This document shows, piece by piece, positions 1 to 5,111 of a stretch of DNA of 5,111 bases. Position numbers and translations under genes: made by a program. This stretch comes from Burkholderiaceae bacterium. Its GTDB lineage: Bacteria > Pseudomonadota > Gammaproteobacteria > Burkholderiales > Burkholderiaceae_C. Where the stretch lies: contig JAIRRE010000298.1 in assembly GCA_031256125.1 (NCBI GenBank), positions 1 to 5,111 on the forward strand, read 5' to 3'. A model generated the notes under the pieces. The model was not told the origin of the DNA and searched no databases. It saw nothing but the letters and a program-made list of their open reading frames with translations. How positions within the stretch are numbered: position 1 is the stretch's first letter; each line of letters begins with the position of its first letter.

Positions 1-1392
1 CACAAAAGCGAGTTCGAGCCGGAGACGATCAAGGCCAAGATTCGTGCCAATCCTTTGCTGAAAAACGTCGATGCCGACCAGGTACGCCCGCGCGTGCTCA
101 CGCTCACCCAATCGACTTATGACGGCGTGCTCTACAACACCGAGACCATCAAGAACATGCTTGACGGCTACGTCGATAACCTGCACTTTGACGAAGCCTG
201 GCTGCCGCACGCGGCCTTCCACCCGTTTTACGGCGCCTACCACGCAATGGGCAAAAAGCGCGCGCGGCCCCGGCAGTCGGTGGTGTATGCCACGCAGTCA
301 ATCCACAAGCTGCTGGCAGGCATCAGTCAGGCCAGTCATGTGCTGGTGCAGGATTCGCAAACGGTCAAACTCGACCGCGCGTTGTTCAACGAGTCGTATT
401 TGATGCACACCTCGACCAGCCCGCAATACAGCATCATCGCCAGTTGCGACGTGGCCGCGGCGATGATGGAGCCACCCGGCGGCACCGCGATGGTCGAAGA
501 AAGCCTGCAAGAGGCGCTGGACTTTCGCCGCGCCATGCGCAAGGTCGATCAGGAATACGGCGACAACGACTGGTGGTTCCAAGTCTGGGGGCCGGACAAG
601 CTGGCCGAAACCGGCATCGGACGGGCCGATGACTGGATCATCAAGAACGGCAGCGCCAAATCTAAGAGCTGGCACGGTTTCGGCAAATTGGCACCGGGCT
701 TCAACATGCTCGATCCGATCAAGTCCACCATCGTCACGCCGGGCCTGAATCTGGATGGGCGCTTCGACAAAACGGGCATCCCGGCCAGCATCGTCAGCAA
801 ATTCCTCGCCGAACATGGTGTGGTGGTGGAAAAGACTGGTCTTTACAGCTTTTTCATCATGTTCACCATCGGCATCACCAAGGGTCGCTGGAACACGCTG
901 TTGACGGCCTTGCAGCAGTTCAAGGACGACTACGACCGCAATCACCCGATGTGGCGCATCATGCCGGAGTTCTGCCAGCAGCACCGCCGCTACGAGCGCA
1001 TGGGCCTGCGCGACTTGTGCCAGTACGTGCACGAGCTATATGCGCGCCACGACATTGCCCGCCTAACCACCGACATGTATCTGTCGGAGCTGCGCCCGGC
1101 CATGCGGCCGGCCGATGCCTATGCCTGCATCGCGCGGCGGCAGACCGAGCGCGTGGAAATCGAGCGGCTCGAAGGCCGCATCACCACCAGCCTGATTACC
1201 CCCTATCCGCCGGGCATTCCGTTGTTGATACCGGGCGAGGTATTCAACCGCAAGATCGTCGATTACCTCAAGTTCGCGCGTGACCTGGCATTGATCTGTC
1301 CGGGCTTCGAGACCGATATTCACGGTTTGGTGGAAATGCCCGACCCGCAGGGCAACGCGCGCTACTACGTCGATTGCGTGGCCGAAGGCTAA
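1..1392 (+). CDS. Orn/Lys/Arg decarboxylase, PLP-dependent (5'-truncated by window edge)
   Basis: Fold-type I PLP enzyme of the large inducible-type family (AdiA, LdcI/CadA, SpeC), which decarboxylates a basic amino acid to a polyamine or diamine plus CO2 in the cytoplasm. The frame is open from base 1 with no start, giving 463 codons and a TAA stop; family members are about 710-760 residues, so roughly 250-300 N-terminal residues lie outside. In window codon numbering, the Schiff-base lysine is K103 in TQSIHKLLAG, preceded by the cofactor-binding-type aspartate D64 in HFDEAWLPH. Further family motifs are MHTSTSPQY (about 118-126), WHGF (224-227), the GIPASIV...VVEKTG block (about 258-278), and the C-terminal PYPPGIPL and PGFETDIHG. 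The C-terminal domain looks complete. Substrate (Arg, Lys or Orn) cannot be decided here, so no symbol is given. A codirectional transporter gene follows after 77 bases with no terminator between. Confidence 0.93.
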   Translation, partial: HKSEFEPETIKAKIRANPLLKNVDADQVRPRVLTLTQSTYDGVLYNTETIKNMLDGYVDNLHFDEAWLPHAAFHPFYGAYHAMGKKRARPRQSVVYATQSIHKLLAGISQASHVLVQDSQTVKLDRALFNESYLMHTSTSPQYSIIASCDVAAAMMEPPGGTAMVEESLQEALDFRRAMRKVDQEYGDNDWWFQVWGPDKLAETGIGRADDWIIKNGSAKSKSWHGFGKLAPGFNMLDPIKSTIVTPGLNLDGRFDKTGIPASIVSKFLAEHGVVVEKTGLYSFFIMFTIGITKGRWNTLLTALQQFKDDYDRNHPMWRIMPEFCQQHRRYERMGLRDLCQYVHELYARHDIARLTTDMYLSELRPAMRPADAYACIARRQTERVEIERLEGRITTSLITPYPPGIPLLIPGEVFNRKIVDYLKFARDLALICPGFETDIHGLVEMPDPQGNARYYVDCVAEG

Positions 1393-1469
1393 AGCCTGCC
1401 GCTAATGCTATGACTGGGACGCGCTGACGAACCGCCTATTGACACGTAGAAATCTCACAGGTTTGACCC

Positions 1470-2354
1470 ATGCAATCGGTTGCCAAGGCCCGCTGGCAGA
1501 TTCATTTCTGCGTTTTGCTGTGGGGGATTACCGCCATTCTGGGCAAGCTCATCACGCTGCCCGCGCTGCCGTTGGTGTGGTGGCGTATGTTGCTGGTCTC
1601 CGCCGCGCTACTGCTTATGCCGCGAGTCTGGCGCGGTCTGATCGCCATGCCGGCGCGGCTGCGCTGGGCCTACGCGGGCATTGGCGTATTGGTGTCGCTG
1701 CACTGGCTGGCTTTTTACACCTCGATCAAACTCGCAAATGCCTCGGTGGCGGCGATCTGCATCGCGCTGGCGCCGGTATTTCTATCGCTAACGGAACCGT
1801 GGATCGCCCGCAGCCGGTTCAACCCACGCGAACTGCTGCTGGGCGTGGCGGTGGTGCCGGGAGTAGCAATGGTGGTGGGCGGCGTGTCGCTGGGTATGCG
1901 CCTGGGCATTGTTGCCGGCGCGTTCTCGGCGTTGGTCGATGCCGTGTTCGGCGCCTGCAACAAGCGCCTGATCGCGCACGCCGACCCATTGACCGTAACC
2001 TGCATCGAAATGGGCGCGGGCGCGTTGTTCCTGACCCTGCTGGCGCCACTGCTGCCCCATACTGGCGCCACTTTCGTACTGCCCAGCCCGCATGACGCGG
2101 TATTGCTGGCGGTACTGGTGTTGGGCTGCACGCTGCTGCCGTTCGCGCTGGCGCTGGTGGCGCTACGGCATCTGTCGGCCTTTGGCGTACAGATGGCGAC
2201 CAATCTGGAGCCGGTCTATGCCATCGTGCTGGCCACCATCCTGCTGGGCGAGCAGCGCCAACTCGATAGCTGGTTCTATGCCGGGGTGGCAGTCATCCTG
2301 GCCGCTGTTTTCCTGCAACCGCTGCTCAGCCGCCGGCCAGCCGCTGCGCGTTGA
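1470..2354 (+). CDS. DMT superfamily (EamA-type) inner-membrane transporter
   Basis: 294 residues, very hydrophobic, with ten predicted membrane helices at roughly residues 9-28, 31-50, 67-84, 89-110, 121-138, 143-163, 174-194, 208-230, 235-258 and 266-285. This fits the duplicated five-helix EamA architecture. Family marks are LLWGITAILGK in helix 1, ALAPVFLSL in helix 4, and the second-half pair NLEPVYAIVLATILLGE (helix 9) followed by a tenth helix and a short basic tail, RRPAAAR. EamA proteins are usually exporters of amino acids or other metabolites, but substrate cannot be read from sequence. The ATG at 1470 is chosen because AGG at 1459-1461 sits 8 bases upstream and the protein begins just before helix 1. 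It lies 77 bases after the decarboxylase on the same strand, so cotranscription and a related substrate are possible but inferred. Confidence 0.9.
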   Translation: MQSVAKARWQIHFCVLLWGITAILGKLITLPALPLVWWRMLLVSAALLLMPRVWRGLIAMPARLRWAYAGIGVLVSLHWLAFYTSIKLANASVAAICIALAPVFLSLTEPWIARSRFNPRELLLGVAVVPGVAMVVGGVSLGMRLGIVAGAFSALVDAVFGACNKRLIAHADPLTVTCIEMGAGALFLTLLAPLLPHTGATFVLPSPHDAVLLAVLVLGCTLLPFALALVALRHLSAFGVQMATNLEPVYAIVLATILLGEQRQLDSWFYAGVAVILAAVFLQPLLSRRPAAAR

Positions 2355-2363
2355 ACCGCGGCT

Positions 2364-2372
2364 TGTTATCAT
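2364..2372 (+). promoter_or_regulatory. Candidate extended -10 promoter for the DUF465 gene
   Basis: TGTTATCAT fits the extended -10 pattern TGnTATAAT, with the TG at 2364-2365 and the hexamer TATCAT (5 of 6) at 2367-2372. No convincing -35 lies upstream, as is common for extended -10 promoters. Transcription would start near 2379, giving a leader of about 20 bases that just contains the strong Shine-Dalgarno at 2389-2396. It begins 10 bases after the transporter stop codon, so the small gene could be expressed independently of it. Confidence 0.45.
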
Positions 2373-2398
2373 TTCAACCCCATGCCCTAGGAGAGGAT

Positions 2399-2629
2399 AT
2401 GTTCCCTGAGTACCGCGACCTTATCACCCGGCTGAAAGCCGATGGTTCCAATACCCGGTTCCTGAGTCTGTTTGAAAAGCACAACCAACTCGACCACGAA
2501 ATTCTGGCTCTGGAAGATCACAATGCCAGCGGCATCCACAGCGACATCGAAACGCTCAAAAAGGAAAAACTGCACGTCAAGGACGAACTTTACGCGCTGC
2601 TGCGTCAAGAAGCGGCCGCTGGCAAGTAG
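2399..2629 (+). CDS. YdcH/DUF465 family small protein
   Basis: 76 residues, typical of this family of short, highly charged, probably helical-hairpin cytoplasmic proteins. Function is not established. The family pattern is visible: an opening MFPEYRDLITRLK, then F-E-K-H-N-Q-L-D-H-E-I at 25-35, and a second helix at about 48-70 with LKKEKLHVKDEL at 53-64. The ATG at 2399 is preceded by AGGAGAGG at 2389-2396 (5 bases from AGGAG to the ATG), one of the best ribosome sites in the window. An in-frame TTG at 2351 overlaps the transporter stop and lacks such a site. The gene probably has its own promoter at 2364-2372 and ends 34 bases before a hairpin terminator. Its place between transporter and csp says nothing clear about its role. 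Confidence 0.9.
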   Translation: MFPEYRDLITRLKADGSNTRFLSLFEKHNQLDHEILALEDHNASGIHSDIETLKKEKLHVKDELYALLRQEAAAGK

Positions 2630-2663
2630 TCATCCGCGACACGCCTGCCCAGCGCCCAGCCAA

Positions 2664-2695
2664 CGAAAAGCCTGCTCGGTTAAACGGGCTTTTCG
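2664..2695. terminator. Bidirectional hairpin terminator between DUF465 gene and csp
   Basis: Arms CGAAAAGCCTG (2664-2674) and CGGGCTTTTCG (2685-2695) pair over 11 bp with one G-T wobble around a 10-base loop. The T-rich stretch is inside the distal arm (CTTTTCGCTTTC on +), and on the minus strand the mirrored arm also ends in GGCTTTTCG. It sits 34 bases after the + strand stop and 21 bases past the end of the minus-strand csp gene, the position expected for a shared terminator of convergent genes. The U-tract is imperfect on both strands, so termination efficiency is uncertain. Confidence 0.7.
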
Positions 2696-2716
2696 CTTTC
2701 GGCATCCTGGCCAGCA

Positions 2717-2992
2717 TCAAGGTGTTTGATCTGCCAGGGTTTCATCGACTGGCCCGCCCGCCCCATTTGGCGGCACGGGGGTAGCCATGGATACTGCGCG
2801 GATACGCTGCGCCAATAGACCCTTGGGGCCTTGTTCGACCTCGAAATACACACTCGTGCCTTCTTTGAGGGTTTTGAACCCCTCCATATCGATGGCCGAA
2901 AAATGGGCGAACACATCCGGTCCGCCGTCGTCCGGTTCGATGAAGCCGAAACCTTTCAGGTCGTTGAACCATTTGACCCGTCCTTGTGGCAT
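2717..2992 (-). CDS. Cold-shock-domain protein (CspA/CspD family) with C-terminal tail
   Basis: 91 residues. Residues 1-68 are one cold-shock domain, a five-strand OB-fold barrel that binds single-stranded RNA or DNA. Visible motifs are VKWFN (6-10, with W8), RNP1 KGFGFI (13-18), RNP2 VFAHF (27-31), then FSAI and a [11 protein letters not shown] end to the barrel. Family members such as E. coli CspA (70) and CspD (74) are shorter. Here residues about 69-91 form an extra Pro/Gly-rich then acidic tail. The start at 2992 has AGGGAG seven bases upstream on the minus strand. A second ATG eight bases further upstream is in another frame. The gene is divergent from clpS, matching the position of E. 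coli cspD next to clpS-clpA, so a cspD-like role (stationary phase or replication-linked) is possible, but sequence does not separate CspD from other Csp paralogues. Confidence 0.93.
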   Translation of the reverse strand: MPQGRVKWFNDLKGFGFIEPDDGGPDVFAHFSAIDMEGFKTLKEGTSVYFEVEQGPKGLLAQRIRAVSMATPVPPNGAGGPVDETLADQTP

Positions 2993-3019
2993 GTTTCATC
3001 TCCCTGTTTGAATAATGCC

Positions 3020-3040
3020 CCCGCAGTTGGTTTTTGCGGG
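3020..3040 (-). promoter_or_regulatory. Small hairpin in the csp 5' leader
   Basis: Arms CCCGCA (3020-3025) and TGCGGG (3035-3040) form a perfect 6-bp inverted repeat around a 9-base loop. If csp transcription begins near 3042 as proposed, the hairpin would be at the very 5' end of the leader, upstream of the Shine-Dalgarno at about 3000-3005. It could stabilise the mRNA or be a protein site. A 6-bp GC-rich repeat can also arise by chance. Confidence 0.35.
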
Positions 3041-3048
3041 CGAAAGCA

Positions 3049-3077
3049 AGTGTGCGTAAGCGCACGCGCTTTGTCAA
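3049..3077 (-). promoter_or_regulatory. Candidate sigma-70 promoter of csp
   Basis: On the minus strand a perfect TTGACA (-35; + positions 3072-3077) is followed after 17 bases by CACACT (-10; + positions 3049-3054, 3 of 6 matches including the key A2 and T6). Transcription would start near 3042, leaving a leader of about 50 bases before the ATG at 2992. The weak -10 with a perfect -35 suggests dependence on an activator or DNA topology, but this is inference. An inverted repeat at 3050-3067 overlaps the spacer. Confidence 0.45.
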
Positions 3078-3180
3078 TTTCCACGCACTTGCCAAGCCTG
3101 TCGGATGTTGCGAAAACCCGATGCCCCAGTCTCACGCATGTGTTTTAACACTTACATTAGCAAACCGGTTCATCGATAAA

Positions 3181-3561
3181 ATGTCCTACATGTCCATGGC
3201 GACAACGATTCCAAAACAACCGCGCCCAACCCATCCCGCAACGCCGCCTCCGCCCGATGAGGACGGCGGCGCGGTCATCGTTGAAAAAGCGCCGCAGAAA
3301 GTCAAACCGCCGCAACGCTATCAGGTAGTGATGCTCAATGACGACTACACGCCGATGGAGTTCGTGGTGGTGGTAATTCAGGAATACTTCGGCAAGGACC
3401 GCGAAACAGCCACGCAAATCATGCTGCGCATCCACCTGGATGGCCGGGGCATCTGCGGCATTTACACGCGCGACGTAGCCAACACCAAGGTCGCGCAAGT
3501 ATTGGAAGCGGCTCGTCAGTCCGGGCATCCGTTGCAATGCGTGTGCGAACCGGCGGCTTGA
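3181..3561 (+). CDS. clpS: ClpS, N-degron adaptor of the ClpAP protease
   Basis: 126 residues from the ATG at 3181; E. coli ClpS is 106. ClpS binds the ClpA N-domain and hands over substrates with N-terminal Leu, Phe, Tyr or Trp. Numbering from 3181, the N-degron pocket is intact: [10 protein letters not shown] at 53-62 (N53, D54, D55 and gatekeeper-type M59), M81 and H85 in the IMLRIH segment, and L118 in HPLQC. The core starts near [11 protein letters not shown]. Before it lies a Pro/Thr-rich, flexible N-terminal stretch of about 40 residues that in this family contacts ClpA. The start is uncertain: in-frame ATGs at 3181, 3190 and 3196 all lack a clear Shine-Dalgarno. Starting at 3196 gives 121 residues beginning MATTIP, a common ClpS-like start. 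clpA follows 189 bases downstream on the same strand with no terminator seen. Confidence 0.95.
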   Translation: MSYMSMATTIPKQPRPTHPATPPPPDEDGGAVIVEKAPQKVKPPQRYQVVMLNDDYTPMEFVVVVIQEYFGKDRETATQIMLRIHLDGRGICGIYTRDVANTKVAQVLEAARQSGHPLQCVCEPAA

Positions 3562-3655
3562 TCTAGTGTTCGCCCGGCGGCGCGCATCATGGCAAGGTTG
3601 TCGCTCTGTTGATTTTGCTGAAATTTGCCCCATTTTCCCAAACATGCCGCGCGCC

Positions 3656-3683
3656 GATACATACTTGTTGATACATACTTGTC
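3656..3683. repeat. Tandem 14-bp direct repeat upstream of clpA
   Basis: GATACATACTTGTT (3656-3669) is followed directly by GATACATACTTGTC (3670-3683), 13 of 14 identical. The AT-rich block contrasts with the GC-rich surroundings. It ends 10 bases before the -10-like TATAAC at 3694, so the second copy covers the -35 region. Possible explanations are a duplicated regulator site or a recent slippage duplication. Confidence 0.8.
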
Positions 3684-3699
3684 ATTTGCGCGGTATAAC
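3670..3699 (+). promoter_or_regulatory. Candidate promoter of clpA in the clpS-clpA spacer
   Basis: TATAAC at 3694-3699 matches the -10 consensus at 5 of 6. The only -35 at acceptable spacing is poor: GATACA at 3670-3675, 18 bases away, 3 of 6. A better TTGTCA at 3679-3684 is only 9 bases from the -10. Transcription would begin near 3706. The weak -35 lies inside the tandem repeat, so activator dependence is plausible. clpA may also be read through from clpS. Confidence 0.4.
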
Positions 3700-3703
3700 G
3701 CCT

Positions 3704-3731
3704 GCATGAACGCGCGTCGAGCCGTTCATGC
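3704..3731 (+). promoter_or_regulatory. Perfect 9-bp inverted repeat / hairpin in the clpA leader
   Basis: Arms GCATGAACG (3704-3712) and CGTTCATGC (3723-3731) are perfectly complementary around a 10-base loop. The hairpin ends two bases before the clpA Shine-Dalgarno AGAGGAA (3734-3740) and starts at the transcription start inferred from TATAAC. It could be a 5' stabilising stem-loop, a translation control element or, as DNA, an operator with half-sites 19 bp apart. Confidence 0.6.
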
Positions 3732-3750
3732 GTAGAGGAACATATTTATC

Positions 3751-5111
3751 ATGATTGCCCAGGAACTGGAAGTCAGCCTCCATATGGCTTTTGCCGAGGC
3801 CCGGCGGCAGCGCCATGAATTCATCACCGTCGAGCACCTGCTGCTGGCGCTGCTGGATAACCCCAGCGCCGCCGAGGTATTGCGCGCCTGCGCGGCCAAT
3901 ATCGACGACCTGCGCCAATCGCTCTCCAACTTCATCAAGGACAACACACCCCAAGTCGCCGGCACGGATGAGGTCGATTCGCAACCCACGCTGGGTTTTC
4001 AGCGCGTGATTCAGCGCGCGATCATGCACGTGCAATCGACCGGCAACGGCAAAAAAGAAGTCGTCGGTGCCAACGTGCTGGTGGCCATCTTTGGCGAAAA
4101 AGATTCGCACGCCGTCTACTACCTGCACCAGCAAGGCGTAACGCGGCTGGATGTGGTCAACTTCATCGCCCACGGCATCCGCAAGAGCGACGCGGCGGAA
4201 AACGCCAAGTCCGCCGAGGGCCAGACCGCCGGCGGCGAGGAGCAGCAGGAACACGGCGGCGAAAAAAGCCAGAAAGCCTCCCCTCTGGAGCAATTCACGC
4301 TGAACCTCAACCAATTGGCCAAGGATGGCAAGATCGACCCGCTGATCGGGCGCGATTACGAGGTCGAGCGCACCATTCAGATCCTGTGCCGGCGGCGCAA
4401 AAACAACCCACTGCTGGTGGGCGAGGCGGGCGTGGGCAAGACCGCCATCGCCGAAGGGTTGGCTTGGCGCATTACCGAGGACGCGGTGCCAGAGGTGTTG
4501 CAAGAAGCTACGGTATATGCGCTGGACATGGGCGCTCTGCTGGCGGGCACCAAATACCGGGGCGACTTCGAGCAGCGTCTCAAAGGCGTGCTCAACGCGC
4601 TCAAAGACAAGCCCAACGCCATTTTGTTCATCGACGAAATCCACACCATCATCGGCGCGGGCGCGGCTTCGGGCGGCACGCTCGATGCGTCCAACCTGTT
4701 CAAGCCGGCGCTCTCCAGCGGTCAGCTCAAATGCATCGGCGCAACCACCTTCACCGAATACCGCAGTGTGTTCGAGAAAGACGCGGCGCTCTCGCGGCGC
4801 TTCCAGAAAGTGGACGTGGTGGAACCGACCGTGGCCGAAACGGTGGAAATCCTCAAGGGTCTCAAGAGTCGCTTCGAGAAACACCACGGCATCCAATACG
4901 CCAACGCGGCACTGGAGGCGGCCGCTGAACTCTCGGCCCGCTACATCACCGGCCGGCACTTGCCCGATAAAGCCATCGACGTGATAGACGAAGCCGGCGC
5001 GGCGCAGCGTATCGTTGCGCCGGAACAGCGCAAACAAACCATCGACAAGCAAGAAATCGAGGCCATCGTCGCCAAAATTGCGCGCGTCCCGCCCGCCAGC
5101 GTCTCCAATGA
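3751..5111 (+). CDS. clpA: ClpA, AAA+ unfoldase of the ClpAP protease (3'-truncated by window edge)
   Basis: The frame is open from the ATG at 3751 to the end of the window (453 codons plus 2 bases); E. coli ClpA is 758 residues, so part of D1's end and all of D2 are missing. ClpA hexamers unfold proteins, alone or delivered by ClpS, and thread them into ClpP. The double Clp_N repeat covers about 1-145 ([14 protein letters not shown] at 22-35; [13 protein letters not shown]). A hydrophilic Gly/Glu/Gln-rich linker spans about 146-177. D1 starts at about 178 with DPLIGR (196-201), Walker A GEAGVGKT (224-231, K230), pore loop KYRG (268-271), Walker B ILFIDE (291-296, E296), sensor-1 region GATTFTEYR (330-338), arginine-finger region SRRF (348-351) and a sensor-2-type [15 protein letters not shown] (402-416). 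All catalytic positions in view are intact. AGAGGAA at 3734-3740 lies 10 bases before the ATG, and Clp_N starts at once, supporting this start. Confidence 0.97.
   Translation, partial: MIAQELEVSLHMAFAEARRQRHEFITVEHLLLALLDNPSAAEVLRACAANIDDLRQSLSNFIKDNTPQVAGTDEVDSQPTLGFQRVIQRAIMHVQSTGNGKKEVVGANVLVAIFGEKDSHAVYYLHQQGVTRLDVVNFIAHGIRKSDAAENAKSAEGQTAGGEEQQEHGGEKSQKASPLEQFTLNLNQLAKDGKIDPLIGRDYEVERTIQILCRRRKNNPLLVGEAGVGKTAIAEGLAWRITEDAVPEVLQEATVYALDMGALLAGTKYRGDFEQRLKGVLNALKDKPNAILFIDEIHTIIGAGAASGGTLDASNLFKPALSSGQLKCIGATTFTEYRSVFEKDAALSRRFQKVDVVEPTVAETVEILKGLKSRFEKHHGIQYANAALEAAAELSARYITGRHLPDKAIDVIDEAGAAQRIVAPEQRKQTIDKQEIEAIVAKIARVPPASVSN

Noticed and set aside
298..1032. 244-codon open frame on the minus strand
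   Set aside because: It lies wholly antisense to the decarboxylase, with His/Val/Ala-rich composition typical of a shadow frame and no domain.
1387..1396. GGCT-AA-AGCC at the decarboxylase stop
   Set aside because: The stem is only 4 bp with a two-base loop and no T-run, so it is not a terminator.
1439..1467. Perfect TTGACA (1439-1444) upstream of the transporter gene
   Set aside because: The hexamer 17 bases on (TTTGAC) matches only 3 of 6, and transcription would start after the ATG at 1470. Probably coincidence.
1439..2095. 218-codon + strand frame overlapping the transporter gene
   Set aside because: It is out of frame with the membrane protein and Arg/Gly/Ala-rich. The 1470-2354 frame gives ten clean helices and the EamA motifs.
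2351..2398. Upstream TTG start extending the DUF465 protein to 92 residues
   Set aside because: The family starts at MFPEY, and the strong Shine-Dalgarno at 2389-2396 fits only the ATG at 2399.
2831..3148. 105-codon + strand frame opposite csp
   Set aside because: It is antisense to the cold-shock gene and its promoter region, with no motif or ribosome site.
3034..3180. Longer clpS starting at an upstream TTG (3034) or ATG (3121)
   Set aside because: These run through the csp promoter region, add residues unlike ClpS and have no ribosome site.
3578..3656. 8-bp inverted repeat CGGCGCGC / GCGCGCCG after clpS
   Set aside because: The arms are 63 bases apart, made only of G and C, and have no T-tract. 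It is not a credible terminator and chance explains it.
3682..5052. 456-codon open frame on the minus strand
   Set aside because: It is antisense to clpA, whose motifs are unmistakable. Long antisense frames are expected opposite GC-rich coding DNA, and the translation shows no recognisable domain.

Overview
The window reads as an ordinary chromosomal segment of a proteobacterium, most likely a betaproteobacterium. I base this on the moderately high GC content with G/C-rich third codon positions, the csp / clpS / clpA gene order with csp divergent, and the protein sequences. I cannot name a genus from sequence alone. I see no mobile element, CRISPR array, tRNA, rRNA or phage gene, and no clearly new system. 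The most interesting non-coding DNA is the 189-base clpS-clpA spacer.

Layout. Bases 1-1392 (+) are the 3' part of a large PLP-dependent Orn/Lys/Arg decarboxylase cut by the left edge. Bases 1470-2354 (+) encode a 294-residue ten-helix EamA/DMT-family inner-membrane transporter. Bases 2399-2629 (+) encode a 76-residue YdcH/DUF465 protein, with a strong Shine-Dalgarno and its own candidate extended -10 promoter. A hairpin at 2664-2695 probably ends transcription from both sides, because the next gene runs toward it: a cold-shock-domain protein at 2717-2992 (-). A 188-base divergent region (2993-3180) carries a candidate csp promoter and two small inverted repeats. Bases 3181-3561 (+) encode ClpS. 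After a 189-base spacer with a tandem repeat, a -10-like hexamer and a 9-bp hairpin, clpA starts at 3751 (+) and runs off the right edge after 453 codons.

How the genes work together. ClpS and ClpA are adaptor and unfoldase of the ClpAP protease. ClpS delivers N-degron substrates to the ClpA N-domain, and ClpA unfolds them into ClpP, which is not in the window. The divergent csp gene is in the position of cspD in E. coli, where cspD and clpA are also neighbours. The decarboxylase and transporter could form a metabolic pair (amine made, amine or amino acid moved), but only adjacency and shared strand support this. The 76-residue gene looks like an independent unit of unknown function.
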